Below, in pieces: positions 44,913-58,486 of a stretch of DNA of 64,000 nt. Made by a program: the position numbers and the translations under genes. Under the pieces are notes generated by a model. The model was not told the origin of the DNA. It saw only the letters and a program-made list of their open reading frames with translations, and ran no database searches. The stretch lies in contig MU831848.1 of the NCBI GenBank assembly GCA_029204225.1, positions 1 to 64,000 on the forward strand, read 5' to 3'. Source of the stretch: Diphasiastrum complanatum (taxonomy: Eukaryota; Streptophyta; Lycopodiopsida; Lycopodiales; Lycopodiaceae). Numbering within the stretch: the first letter of the stretch is position 1; every line of letters begins with the position of its first letter.

Positions 44913-45599
44913 CAGTTCAATCCGATTGCTTGATGGTTGTTTGGTTTCTTGATTCACGCTCCTCTTGAATTGCCCGAAATGAGAGAACATGCAGTTTTCT
45001 CTTGATCATTTCGTTGCTAGTATCCTATTGTTTCCTCATTCACAGCCCTATATTGCTACCATAATAGCAATAAGAGCTTACCCAACTAGTCGCCTGATTA
45101 GCGAGCGAGGTTCGAAGAAAGGCTGCATGTTGTAGATGTCCTCATACGAGACGCGACCATCGCCCTCTCCGCTCAAGGCCTGCGGCCCCCTTGTGTGTTT
45201 GACAATCACCTTTTTGGTGCTACATCAGTGCTATTCGCGGATGTTGGATTATTTCCATCTATGATATTATTCATTTGTCACAATTGATGCAACCATTTAA
45301 GTATTTTACAACAAAGATAGCATTCATGCGAACTAATTTTAACAGCTCTTGAGAAACTCTGTAAAAATTCCTTTCGTATGTGATTAATCTTAGCCAAAGA
45401 GTACATTCTAAGTCTAACCTGTGGCTGGAAATTTGGACGTGACCGCCATGGATAAACTAGTGGTAATGGAAACAAGAACAAGCCCTTATCAGAAGACGTT
45501 AAGCTTTGGAAGGGGCTTGACTATCAAAAGTCTAGGGTTTGGTAAACCTTCAAGTCTGGGAATACAGTAGATAGCATTTTATTATCTCCACTTTCTTCT

Positions 45600-46317
45600 G
45601 CATAAGGTGTGCATGCTGTGAAAATAAGTCATTCGGGGCCTAGTACAGATGCCATTTGTTTTTGTTCACATCCCGAGGAGGTCAAGCTTGAAGCAGACAA
45701 GGGTTTGGTAGGAAATAGAGAGGAGAGACACAAAAAAACATCAAAAATTAGAAGAAAATCTCTGCATCTGCAAGCTGCAGTAATCAACCCTTCCAACACC
45801 ATTACTTAGAAACCTTGCAAATGCTACTGCCACCTTGGAACAAAGTTTCAGAGAAAGCTTCGCAACTATTCTTGAGTCCCCTTATGAAAAGCCTAGCTGT
45901 GAGTCTTACATTCTCCAGAGCCTCATGCTAGTCACTATGTTATCAGAAAAGAGAACAATGTTGCATCAAGTGAGCAAATTCTTACTCCTCAGAATAGAGA
46001 TATACATTCATGGCATGATAATTGGAAAGAATCTAATCACGAGCCTGTCGGTGACAATCTGAGGAATTATTTGCAGATCTAACCCATCATTTGTCTCCTA
46101 AAAATGAAATGGTTACTAGAGTTAGAAATAGGAGAAAGGGTGGAAGAAAACTTAACCTTGTTTCTAAAATTGCTTTGCAAAAAACCCGCCTCGAGAAGAT
46201 TGTAAAGCCCGCTAGCCGAGAGAGAATGACAAGACCAAGATTTTCTGGAGTGGAGAAATCTGATTTATGGTTAGATGAAGCAGATCAGCTGGTTAAAATG
46301 TATGGAAAACCCTGAGA
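45600..46317 (+). pseudogene. possible coding remnant, unrecognised
   Basis: Frames with plausible coding composition: ATLEQSFRESFATILESPYE then KPSCESYILQ, and, after one or two frame changes, EELFADLTHHLSPKNEMVTR, RKGGRKLNLVSKIALQKTRL and SGVEKSDLWLDEADQLVKMY, then GKP-stop. A TTTGCAG at 46070-46076 could be an acceptor. No family is recognised. It may be the 3' exons of a gene or a processed fragment. Confidence 0.3.
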
Positions 46318-46320
46318 TAT

Positions 46321-47805
46321 GCGGGCAATGAATTGATATAATCTACCGCACGAACGTCTAACAGCCCAGGAGAAAACAAGGCTTTCAAACCTTTTATGGG
46401 ATGAATCTCTCTATAGTATCTTTTACACCTTTGTTCCTTGAATAATTTTCTATGTATGTGTATCTGAAATTTTCAAAATATTGTGCCAAGTGCTTGACCT
46501 AATCACATTTGCTATTGTCTGAAATGTGCTCTGTATCGTTTTTCTAAGTATTGAGTTACTTGGTGTATATCATAATTTACAAGTCATTCTGTTAAGAATT
46601 GGATTGCCAGTAGAATGCTCCATAAGTTTTCATCCTTGGTTAATATATCTGCCACATCCAATCCTGGGGGCTTCTCTGTTACCCCGTGCTCCCGAGCCAA
46701 TGACAGTATTCCAGACTCTCAAAAATATGACTGTAAGGAGGGGGTGCTAGTACTTTTGAAGCAATGATTCACTAGCTTTCTAGGGTCCTAGTTCCGTAGA
46801 ACTTTTGATCACTAATTCGCGTTAGGATCTTGCTAATATCTCTTTCCCCATTGAATTCGACTTACAGTTAGCAAAAATCTTACATGGGCTGGAAACCGAT
46901 TTACTGTCTATGATGTGCTCGTGGAGTGCAAGTTATACGCACCGCTTTGTTTGCTAAGCGGGGGTATTTTCGCCGACCGTCGGGTCTAGGTACTTCGCTA
47001 GACAGTACCGACGGCGGGTGTGACTAGTGCGATGCTTTAATCAAGGTGGTGTTTTTCAATCGCGGATGGTGGACGGCCTGCTCTGGTGCTTCACAGAGGT
47101 CGGGTCCAATTAATACGCTTCATAAATGACGAACAAACGATTCCAACTCAACGATTTTCACAACTTATCAATCATGTTGTATGTCAACTAGTTTATAGAC
47201 CGACCAACAACCACATGCAGTTACTATGAAAAAACACAGGCTCCACTACTAGCAATGTATGATCTACTAGTAGAACATTGTTTTAACTTTAAAATGAAGA
47301 AGCAATTCCTCACCAAAAGTACAATTCAACTCATGAACCGATTGTCTCCTCCCCTCTTACCTAACAAAAAACAATTCCATTATCATTCTAGTTCAAATCA
47401 TTCATAAAAAACAATTACGGCGTAAATACTGATACCCTAGATGACGCATGGAGTAAAAGGAAAACCTCAATAGGTACTTAACCTATCCGGCCAAAGTCAC
47501 AACCGATTTCATCATGTCAAAACAATAGCAAGTACAGAATCTTTGGAGTGCCTACTTCCTGAAACACTTCACACCGGCATACTACAGCTTTGGTTCTAAA
47601 AAATTTAGTATGATTCACTACAATGCACAATGGACCCATAGTCTATGACAGTGTGTTCACTAGTTAGATAATTTGAGTACTGAACTCAAACAAACAAAAT
47701 TTCCATTTCAAGCGAATGATTATGAGTCCATACTAACGAAAAACCAATAAATACGAGGTCAAAGATTTAAACCGTCATACCTCAATGTTCGTGTAGGTAG
47801 CCGAA
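46321..47805. other. intergenic, with a GC-rich patch
   Basis: 46900-47110 is markedly GC-richer (GCGGGGGTATTTTCGCCGAC; ACCGACGGCGGG) than its surroundings but carries no recognised motif. The rest is AT-rich non-coding DNA up to the left terminal repeat. Confidence 0.4.
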
Positions 47806-50800
47806 TGTCGGGGACACCCTAGTCATGAATGTCTCAAAATCTAGATCGTTTACCTTTGCTGTCTCGCATGGCTTTCTTCATAAATGTCCTTTCGGCCCCC
47901 CAAAAATGTGATTTACAACAACGTCAGAACTTAACAATGAAACTTAGATGACCGATGATTAGGATAGTGAACCAACATTCATGGACAATTAATGTACTGT
48001 CAGAATTGTAGAGGATATGTGATTCGATTTTTCACACAATCAACGATGGCTGCAAGAGCCAATTGATCTTTCATCCTCTATGAAGGAATGGAATTCTCTG
48101 TCTATGATGTGATGGAAGATAGCAGAATGAACAACTAAAATTCTGAGATGGGCTCTTCCTATCAGCAGTGAATACGCAGAAACAGATTGCAGGTCTGTGT
48201 TTCTACAGAAAGTGTAGACATGGCCATAAATCACATGGCAGATGAGGTGGTAGGCCGCAGGCAGACAGGTAGCCCACTCCGTAGGCAGGCTTGACATAGG
48301 GTCGTAGATAGGCAGGGCAGGTCAAAAAATCCACAGGCAGGCTTGACAGAGGGCCGTACACAGAGATTCAAGGCCGCAGGTAGCCTGTGGAGGCCACAAC
48401 AGGTCTGAATCCATGCCACAAACAGAGAGATGAGGGCATAAACGAGATGTTAGGGTTGCAGACACAACTTAGAGGGCCGCAATAGATCTGCTAGAGAGCT
48501 GTAACCAGGGTTTACACCCAGACAAGGCCTGAAAAAACGTAGGCAGGGTAGGGAGGATCTGTAGGGAAAATGATACACACCAGCCTGTGGCAAAACACAG
48601 GCAAACTATGAAAGATATCCATAGTCCTGTGGCAAGGTATAGATGCCTCTTGTAGACCTCATTGCTCACCATATGTAGCAATCTTTCATGTAAGGTGTTC
48701 CCTATCTAAGATAGATAACCAATGATATGTCTATCACGAATTCATTGGTGGATTACCAAAGAGGTTACTGTCAACAGAGGAATGGCCTTTTGAACATCAT
48801 CCTCTTGTATTTGCCACAACGCCATTCACTCATCCAAAACTCCAAGTGACATAATGCACGTTTACTTTAAAGAAACCATGCAAGCCAAACACCCATACGT
48901 TTCCCACTAAGCCTCTCACACTCAAAGCGATCCATATACTACCATCAACTCTCAACCTAGATCATCTATCAAATCGTCACAACCTCATTCACTCAACAAG
49001 GCAATATCATTATTCCTTCTTGAAGCAAGAATCTTCAAGTGCAGGATTGTTGGTTTGCTCCTTATTGTAACCAAAGATTAGGGACATGGATTGGAACTTG
49101 AATGATCTGAAATCCTTTACATGGTATGGGAGCTCTTGTGTTTCTTATGAGAGGATCAGCCACATTTATTAAAGATTTGAGGAGTTACAAATGCTAGAGC
49201 ATGCTAGATTGATTTCTACTCAAAAATCTCCATTTTTGCGTATGTAGATTGGATCTTTTGTAGGCCAAAAGTGAATAGAGGTTTATATACTTGATCAATT
49301 CCGATTTCACACTTGGTTTACTGTAATTAGTCGATTTTTCATTGAGCAAAGACGATCACCTCAAGCAATCAAGCAACTTCCACCCAACAATGACTCTTCA
49401 AACAACTAGCAAATAAACAAGCATTGCTAACTATGGAGGTAGCACCATCCAACACCATGAGTAAGAGATTGCAATCCACAGTCACTTCAAACGATCACCA
49501 TATACAATCATCGTTCATCCTTGAAACTCCCCATCCATCCTCGAACATAGCATTACTAACAACAATACAACACAACTCACATCACTTTCACACAACAATG
49601 CACAAAGTGGAATCAACCTGTAACATTCTCACAAAACAACTAGCATTGAGCAACTTAAAACTCCCACAATACAAGACACGAGAATGGAACTAGAACAAGA
49701 TAACAACACTCCAACTCATAACTCTTTTCCAACACTTTAAAAGACTCTCAACCAACATGACTTCCAACTCAAATGACTTCTCACTCTCAACTTAGCAAAT
49801 ATCAACATCACATCATCATCCAACTATATCCAACTATCATCCAACTATGAATCAACTATCTCTTAACACAAAGAGTTGCCTCCCTTTATAGTAAATCCCA
49901 AGTGTCCCCCTTCAAAATGAGACTTTGCCAATTTTCATGCCCTTCAAGCCCTCTTTGCCATTTGTCCTTAACCGACTTGATAGTACACCTAGTGGCCTCC
50001 ATAAGAGAGTGGGGGAGTGGTGCATTCAAGGCTCTCTTCCAAAACTAGCCAAGATGCCATTTTTCTCAAAGGCTAGGGAGGCCATTCAAGTTTCCCCTTT
50101 TGTACATCCTAGAAGCCCAAAATGTCAATGGCTAGTGGGTGTACCTCCCAATTTTTATAGCCTCCAAGGTGTTTTGGCATTTATTATCCAAATTTTGGGT
50201 GAGGCCCTTTTTCAACCCCTATTTCTAGTAGGCGACCTTCATTTTTTCTTTGGGTACCTTCGTTTTTGGCCTTTCTTCGTTTTTTCAAGGGTCGTGCGCC
50301 TACTGCTCATTTGTCTAGGTTTTTGGCCTGTTGGGTAACCACTTGGCCCACACATTTCGTTAATTGCCCATAAATTGTCCAAACTTTGCCGTTAGGGGTT
50401 CTGTGACTCCTTGATACTGAATCCATATTTCCCGATCCCGTTTTTACCCGAAACTTTTCTTTCTCGATTTTTTTCTTCTGTGGTTGACTTTTTCGGCATT
50501 CATGACTAGGGCTCCACGACAACATGGTTTCCCTGAAAAATACACTGAGTGATCATATATTAGTAAAAATGGACTTAGTTCATGGTGAGATTTTAGCACG
50601 GTCATACCGGCTATTTTTTACAACTGGCCATTTTTTTGAAAAGCCGTAAAATATTTTTCGGCCACTTCTAAGTCCGCAAAATTTGCTCTAGCCTCATTTA
50701 GGGCGGACTGAGACCCAATTCTAGGTGTACCGGCACTCTTGCTCGGTCTTTACAGAAATTGACCACAAAATATTTTTGACAATTTTTTTGAAAGTCAGTT

Positions 50801-50972
50801 TCTTACTTTTAAACTGTGTCTAGCCACTTTAGGACGGGCTGGAACCCAAACCTAAGCCAAATTTGTGCCGATTTTTCTCTAATAACCGGGCTTTACATGC
50901 CAGTTTTTTCAATTATTGCAAACTTAAACCTCAATATTAGCCCTATTTTCTGTGCGGAAATATCGACTAACA
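47806..50972 (-). repeat. left long terminal repeat, with a copia fragment inserted
   Basis: Begins TGTCGGGGACACCCTAGTC and ends CGACTAACA. It matches 55195-57990 throughout with scattered substitutions, except for an extra 300 bases at 49040-49339. Confidence 0.85.
49040..49339 (+). mobile_element. fragment of the 8-11 kb copia family
   Basis: Carries the LTR end (GAATGATCTGAAATCCTTTACA), a degraded primer site TGGTATGGGAGCT and leader sequence matching the reverse complement of roughly 10210-10385. Absent from the right terminal repeat, so it arrived after the two repeats formed. Confidence 0.8.
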
Positions 50973-52588
50973 TTGGCGACTACCACTAGGTAGTATGGTC
51001 CCCATACGACGGACCCAAAGTTTCTGGTTTCGCAGACCAGCTCCTGGTGGTGGATCAAGTTTAGTGGGCTCAGCACCCTTGCTAGGTGATGCTAACCATA
51101 GTGAGTTGGTAGGATGTCTTCAACAGCTTCCTACCCAAAGGCCATCGATTTAGCCCTTAGGATCCATCTGCAACCGGATTGGATTTGGCCACAGCATCTT
51201 TGAACAATTTGGTGTCTTCATACCTGCAAAAACCCACTTGTGGCCTAAATGGCAAATGCTCCCAGTTCCATCAGATGTAAGGCAATGCCCACTTTCGGAC
51301 CCATGCATAGAGGGATATGCAAATGCAAATCTCAAGATTGGAGATGGGATGATATGGATGCAAGTCATCGGTATTGTGTCTAAGACTATGTTATTGATGT
51401 GTGTGTGAATGCATATGCAATGAGTCTTTGATGCCCCAACTCTCAAAGTGGTCCAGACTGGTGATTACCAATTCTGTTTTTGTTTAGACATTCAACTTAT
51501 ACTCTCTAAGAACTGATTCAACAGGGAATAGCCATCTAGTCTCCTCTCTATACTGACTCTTCTCTCAAGCCCTATATTCTGACAGTAGTTACTGTCCTAA
51601 GATCCAATACACAAGATGCTAGGAAGTACTGCTTTTCCACTAGTCTATGGAATCAATTAGGAAAATCGTCCTCACCTCTTATGGATGTGCGAGGCGTCAC
51701 TCGTCCTCACAAATTGGTTCGAGATCTGATAGATACAGTTGAAGTCTTTTTCTTTTTTCTCTTTTTTCTTTTTCTTTTTTTTTCTGTTTTAGTAGGGCCC
51801 TTATGAAAGATGGTTCCCGATCAGTGGATATGGAGAAGAATCTTGTTAGTTGTCTGATATCAGTAGGTGGTACTAATTCAAATGTATACATTCATTGCAG
51901 ATCATCCATCCCATCTGATTCTACTTTATGTACAAAGCATAAATAACCTTCAATAACTGTCTCAAATGGTTTACTACTCAAAGAAGTAGTGATGTTTCAA
52001 GCTTGTTATCTCACTGCATGTAACCATCATGTGGAGACTCTCAATTTTTTTTCCCATCACGTTCTGAAATTTTCCAACTGTCTAGTCAATCATGCCTTAT
52101 CTATTGGGCGATGGAGTCACTCCCCACCCCACTACATTGTTTCTGTTCCCACTTTTTCCTCTCTTACCCTCTCTTTTATGCTTCTGATCAAATACTCATG
52201 CCCATAGGAGAAAATATGTAATGCCCTATGCAGCTCAAAGTATATGCAGAATGTAGGGGTATGGATGCATGAGACAACGGTCTTGCAATCAAATGACCAA
52301 GCACATTGTACCTACATGATGCAATGCAGCGTGAGTGAATGGAGTCAAGTCAACCTAGATATATGTAGATCACCATTTATAGTGTCTATGAATCTCACAT
52401 GTAGTATTAACGAATCCCATACTGAAACAATTTTTTTTTTTAGTGGTATTTTAAAACAAGATAGAATGCTGACCAATAAAGAAAATATAACAAAACCATA
52501 TCGGCAAAGTAAAGTCAAACTTATACCACCCCTCGACTCCCCCATGTGAAATCAGGGATAAGGGTGTATTGTTGTCACCTTACCACAT
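50973..52588. other. internal non-coding part of the long-LTR element
   Basis: Holds the primer-site-like TTGGCGACTACCACTAGG at 50973-50990 and a long pyrimidine run (about 51737-51790, mostly T). No protein motif. Confidence 0.5.
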
Positions 52589-53564
52589 CTATCCAACATC
52601 CACCTTGTTGTCTGGGTATTCACCATGCGTGGTAACCCTATCATGACATATGGAAGAAGAGGCTAAACTATTCAAATCTCTCAACTGATATGGGTGATTT
52701 TGGTGCATGTTTGAATTCCATGGTAGAAATGGAAGATCTGCGCCTACCACATCGAATATCCTTCCCATATCATAGGGTTTATCCAAGGTTGAAGGTATAG
52801 TATTCCTTATTTCCTCCCTAATTTCTAGTTCAGGCCCCTTGTTCTCGATATCTTCCTCAGAGACACAGCCTGACATGCCTCTTTCCGAATGGAATATATC
52901 CATCAATACCTCTTGGGTTTCTTGGATATGGTTTTGGTACCCATCCTTGTTAGTATGCATCAATGTACTCTTGTTCGCCACATTCTTATGATCTTCGAAT
53001 AGGATCTATATATCATATGACTCCTCCTGATTAATGTCATCAGAGCTAGGCGGTTTAATAACTCTCTTTCTAGAATTGCTGGAGTTGGATCTATGGTTCT
53101 GTTTCTAGGGGGTGGTACTAGTGGTTAGCACATATTGGCTCCTCTGCATTGTTATCGTCGTCCTCATCAGGAGGTACAACTTGATCCATTTGATTGCTAA
53201 ATATCGTTGGTAATGCCTCCTCAGACTTAGTGGCCTTCCCAAGACTCACCTATTGATTACACCCTTCCATCCACTCTTTCCTAGGTGGGTCTGTCCGTAA
53301 CTCTCTCCGAGTTACCGTCAGCACGCTTGCCCTAGTCCTCTCAGGGATGAGTGTTCCTATTGGGTGTGTTAGGGGACTATTGTCGTTGGTCTCAACTCGT
53401 CTATCCTGTGAGGTATTCTCATGATATCTAGACCACAGGTTTATATTCTTACTAGTCTGGGCTTCCTGATTGGCTAGCCCATAACGGTGTAAATTTGACC
53501 CACTCCCCTGTGTCCCTCTATAATCCTCCACAAAGTTAGGTAATAACTCAACGCTACTTGGCAC
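52589..53564 (-). pseudogene. gag-downstream coding remnant
   Basis: Two minus-strand frames (53564-53250 and 52981-52589) continue the direction of the gag gene: SSVELLPNFVEDYRGTQGSG, then DIFHSERGMSGCVSEEDIEN. Hydrophilic, no zinc knuckle or protease motif. Possibly the decayed 3' part of the gag gene. Confidence 0.35.
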
Positions 53565-53648
53565 TCATTCTTCCTCAGCACATTCTGCTTCGAAAAACTT
53601 TGAGGGCCCAATCCTCTCGTAAGTGTCATGTGGTAGTCCTATATGATA

Positions 53649-55182
53649 TTATTCTCTCATTCTTGGCAACTCGCGCCCTAGTGTCTGTCGGCTACTATTT
53701 AGCATCAGATTTCTCATGGCCTGACATTCACGTGTGGTGATGTCTGCTTCCTCTACCAATGTGGCTCTAGCTATCGCCTCTTCCAATGATGAGACTCTAG
53801 ATTGGCATACCACTAGCTGGGTATTACTCGACAGTCCTCTCAAAAAGCTATCAAGTAGTAGCTGCGGAGGTAATACCATTGTAAAACTTAGGTCCAGCTG
53901 GTGCACTAATCCTCCAAATCGTCTAGCATATCGATGCATAGTTTCTAGGTTGTATGGTAGATAGGGCAAATATCAAACTATCTAGATTATAAGTGCCTCT
54001 GAATTCTCTAAAAAATTCTTGATAGTACTCCTCCAGTGTGCTGATAGAAGCTTTAGGTAGAGTATGGTACCATCTCCTGGCTGTTCCTACCAAAGTAGTG
54101 GTGAACAACATCATCTGATGCGCAGGACTCACCCTATTCACGAGCATTAGTGTTTCAAAATCCTCGACATGCTCATGGGCATTTTCATCCTCATTCCCGT
54201 GAAATTGCAGTAGGAGACCTACTATTTCAGGTATCCCCCCAATGTCATCTGGGACAACTATTGGCTCAGTGACCCTCCTTACTCTCGAAGTGATAGGAGT
54301 AGGGCTAGGTGTTGGCACAGTCGGGTGAGCTATGGGCAGATCATCATTCTCATCTAAAATTTCTTCCACAACAATCTTCTTGTCATGGTTGGTCTCAATC
54401 GAATTTAAGTTCAATTCAATCTTACTCTCTGCCATTGACTCAAAGCTTGGGTCCTCCCATATGACTTCTTCCTCAAGTCCTTCATCCGAGTTTGATTGAA
54501 CTTTGCTTTCAGACGTGGCTTTCCACTCAGATACTGTGTCCTCCTCCTCTGGAGTTGGCTCCATTTCATATTTCGACATGGTCTCCCACTCCGATCCATC
54601 ACTATAGCTCTCAACTGAATTAAGCATCTCCTCCTCACTGTCATAATGTGTTGAGGGCTCACCTATCTCTACTTCTATCCTCATGATCTTCAAGGAAAGT
54701 TATGTTCATGAGCTCTTGTGGTGGCTGTTCCTGAGTGTCAACTACTTTTGGGAGTATGGGAGGTGCATCTTCTGCTAAACTCTTGCTATCTGCGGCTAGA
54801 CATGGTTCTCTAGGCAATAGACTAGCCTCTTGTAATGAAATTTCTATAGCCAGGTCTAGTTCTGCGAACAAGAATCCTCCTAGCTCTAGTTGTGGTCCTT
54901 CGGGCTCTAGTTGAGATTTGATCAAGAGGTCTTCTAGTATGCGTGCTTGTCTTCCGAGTCTATGTCTAGCCCTATCAATGTAAGGTCTTCTCTTCCATAT
55001 CCTTCCTGATCAAGGGCCTCTAAAAACGCATCAATGGCACTAGTAAGTCCTTCTTCGGTCATTACCTCTAGTGTATCCATCGATATATCAGGCTCATAGA
55101 GCATTTTCTTCTCCTCTAATTCTGGAGGAGGCATTTCATCCTCACCTGCCAAGTGGATGCTTGTGCCTAGGAAAAGTCCCAA
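53649..55182 (-). pseudogene. retrotransposon gag with acidic N-terminal region
   Basis: Successive minus-strand frames: PPPELEEKKMLYEPDISMD, LEVMTEEGLTSAIDAFLEAL; then EEEMLNSVESYSDGSEWETM and a strongly acidic stretch. The gag core follows: IGGIPEIVGLLLQFHGNEDE, NAHEHVEDFETLMLVNRVSP, LVGTARRWYHTLPKASISTL (W-Y core), YYQEFFREFRGTYNLD. After a shift come RYARRFGGLVHQLDLSFTMV and ARATLVEEADITTRE. Gag core order and spacing match retrotransposon gag domains of Ty3/gypsy elements. Frame breaks near 54930, 54680 and 53950. Confidence 0.8.
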
Positions 55183-55194
55183 AGCGTCTCTCGC

Positions 55195-57990
55195 CAGGAT
55201 ACCCTAGTCATGAATGTCTCAAAATCCTGATCGTTTTACCTTTGCTGTCTCGCATGGCTTTCTTCATAAATGTCCTTTTGGCCCTCCGAAAATGTGGTTG
55301 ACAGCAACGTCAGAACTTAACCGTGAAACTTAGATGACCGCTGATTAGGATAGTGAACCAACATTCAGGGACAATCAATGTACTGTCAGAACTGTAGAGG
55401 ATATGTGATTCGATGTTTCACACAGTCAACGATGGCTAGAAAGGAGCCAATTGATCTTTCATCCTCTGTGAAGGAATGGAATTCTCTGTCTTTGATGTGA
55501 TGGTAGATAGCACAATGAACAACTGAAATTCTGAGATGGACTCTTCCTATCAGTAGTGAATAGGCAGAAACAAATCGTAGGTCTGTGTTTCTACAGATAG
55601 TGCAGACATGGCCATAGATCACATATGGCAGATGAGGTGGTAGGCCACAGGCAGCCCACAAAAAATCCGCAGGCAAGCTTGACAGAGGGTCGCAGACAAA
55701 CAGGGCAAGTCAAAAAATCCGCAAGCAGGCTTGACAGAGGGCCGTAGACAAAGATTCAGGGCCACATGTAGCCTGTGGAGGCCACAACAGGTCTGAATCC
55801 ATGCCACAAATAGAGAGATGAGGGCATAAACAAGATGTTAGGGTTGCAGACACAGCTTAGAGTAGCGAGGATCTGTAGGGAAAATGATGACACACCAGCC
55901 TATGGCAAAACACAAGAAAACTATGAAAGATATCCATAGTCCTGTGGCAAGGTATAGATGCCTCTTGTAGACCTCATTGCTCACCATATGTAGCAATCTT
56001 TCATGTAAGGTGTTCCCTATCGAAGATAGATAACCAATGATATGTCTATCATGAATTCATTGGTGGATTACCAAAGAGGTTACTGTCAACAGAGGAATGG
56101 CCTTTTGAACATCATCCTCTTGTATTTGCCACAACACCATTCACTCATCCAAAACTCCAAGTGATAGAATGCACATTTACTTTAAAGAAACCATGCAAGC
56201 CAAACACCCATACGTTTCCCACTAAGCCTCTCACACTCAAAGTGATCCATATACTACCATCAACTCTCAACCTAGATCCTCTATCAAATCCTCACAACCT
56301 AATTCACTCAACAAGGCAATATCATTATTCCTTCATGAAGCAAGAATCTTCAAGCATTCATTGATCAAAGACGATCACCTCAAGCAATCAAGCAACTTCC
56401 ACCCAACAATGACTCTTCAAACAACTAACAAATAAGCAAGCATTGCTAACTATGGAGGTAGCACCATCCAACACCATGAGCAAGAGATTGCAATCCACAG
56501 TCACTTCAAACGATCACCATATACAATTATCGTTCATCCTTGAAACTCTCCATCCATCCTCAAACATAGCATTACTAACAACAATACAACACAACTCACA
56601 TCACTTTCACACAACAATGCACAAAGTGGAATCAACTTGTAACATTCTCACAAAACAACTAGCATTGAGCAACTTAAAACTCCCACAATACAAGATACGA
56701 GAATGGAACTAGAACAAGATAACAACACTCCAACTCATAACTCTTTTCCAACACTTTAAAAGACTCTCAACCAACATGACTTCCAACTCAAATGACTTCT
56801 CACTCTCAACTTAGCAAATATCAACATCACATCATCATCCAACTATATCCAACTATCATCCAACTATGAATCAACTATCTCTTAACACAAAGAGTGGCCT
56901 CCCTTTATCGTAAATTCCAAGTTTCCCTTCAAAATGAGGCTTTGCCAATTTTCATGCCCTTCAAGCCCTCTTTGCCATTTGTCCTCAATCGATTTGATAG
57001 TACACCTAGTGGCCTCCATAAGAGAGTGGGGGAGTGGTGCATTCAAGGCTCTCTTCCAAAACTAGCCAAGATGCCATTTTTCTCAAAGGCTAGGGAGGCC
57101 ATTCAAGTTTCCCCTTTTGTACATCCTAGAAGCCCAAAATGTCAATGGCTAGTGGGTGTACCTCCCAATTTTTATAGCCTCCAAGGTGTTTTGGCATTTA
57201 TTATCCAAATTTTGGGTGAGGCCCTTTTTCAACCCCTATGTTTAGTAGGCGGCCTTCATTTTTTCTTTGAATACCTTCGTTTTTGGCCTTTCTTGGTTTT
57301 TTCAAGGGTCGTGCACCTACTGCTCATTTGTTTGGATTTTTGGCCTGTTGGGTAACCACTTGGCCCACACATTTCGTTAATTGCCCGTAAATTGCCCAAA
57401 CTTTGCCGTTAGGGTTTCTGTGACTCCTTGATACCGAATCCATATTTCCCGGTCTCGTTTTTACCTGAAACTTTTCTTTCTCGATTTTTTTCTTCTGTGG
57501 TTGACTTTTTCAGCATTCATGACTAGGGCTCCCACGACAACACGGTTTCCTTGAAAAATACACTAACTGATCTTATATTAGTAAAAATGGACTCAGTTCA
57601 TGGTGAGATTTTAGCACGGTCATACCAGCTATTTTTTACAGCTGGCCATTTTTTTGAAAAGCCGTAAGATATTTACCGACCATTTCTAAGTCCTTAAAAT
57701 TTGCTCTAGCCTCATTTAGGATGGGCTAGGACCCAATTCTAGATGGACCGGCACTCTTGCTCGGTTTGTACAAAAATTGACCACAAAATATTTTTGACGG
57801 TTTTTTCAAGAGTCAGGTTCTTACTTTTAAACTGTGTCTAGCCACTTTAGGACGGGCTGGGACCCAGACCTAAGGCAAATTTGTGCTGATTTTTCTCTAA
57901 TAACCGGGCTTTACATGCCGATTTTTTTAATTATTGCAAACTTAAACTTCAATATTAGCCCGATTTTCCATGCAAAAATATCGGCTAACA
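55195..57990 (-). repeat. right long terminal repeat
   Basis: Alignable to the left repeat from ACCCTAGTCATGAATGTC to CGGCTAACA, lacking the 300-base insertion and a few shorter segments. The exact inner edge is uncertain by a few bases. Confidence 0.85.
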
Positions 57991-58486
57991 ATACTATACT
58001 TTCAACAAGATATTAGAGCCAAATATAAGAGGATAGTTAATGATCAATGTACAATCCATTTCTAGCAAGTTTTGATGCTAGAAGCTAGTATTGAGAGGCT
58101 GACTTGAAATTGATTGATAGAGTGAAGATTTGTGAGCCAAATTTGGTCAGGGTCATGATGAGAATGAAGGAAGGAATCGCAAAACTGTCGCAACCGCGAT
58201 TCAACCATGACTCAATGCGATTCGGATGGAGTTCAGATGTGGTCACTGGACACTGCCAGCTGAATCACTCATACAGTCCTCCAGAATGTAGTCAAGCACT
58301 ATTGATCTACATTTATAAATAAATGTAGCATTCAACAAATACAACAAATGTGCGAAATTGAAATGAATGGGAGAATCAGACATACGAATAATAGCATATA
58401 CATTTGCAATCAAGATCATACATCATAAACTGACATGTACGCAATGGCTACATGATCATCTATTGATTTTTTTTTTGTTGCTTCAG
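57991..58486. other. spacer, no gene recognised
   Basis: AT-rich; ends in a T-rich run and CAG that would serve as a splice acceptor for the candidate exon that follows. Confidence 0.4.

Larger units (their letters stand above)
47806..57990 (-). mobile_element. gag-only LTR element with very long terminal repeats
   Basis: Two direct repeats of about 3.2 and 2.8 kb enclose 4.2 kb that encodes only a gag-like protein, on the minus strand. The outer sequences TGTCGGGGACACCC (left, plus strand) and CGGCTAACA (right) give TG...CA ends. Polarity is ambiguous: the gag gene points to minus, and TGGCGAGAGACGCTTTGGG next to the right repeat could be a minus-strand primer site, but TTGGCGACTACCACTAGG after the left repeat looks like a plus-strand primer site. 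No matching 5-bp target duplication was found. No RT, integrase or protease is seen. Confidence 0.75.

Noticed and set aside
47801-57995. Five-base target duplication for the long-LTR element
   Set aside because: Flanks CCGAA and ATACT do not match, and shifting the ends by a few bases gives no convincing pair, so no duplication is claimed.
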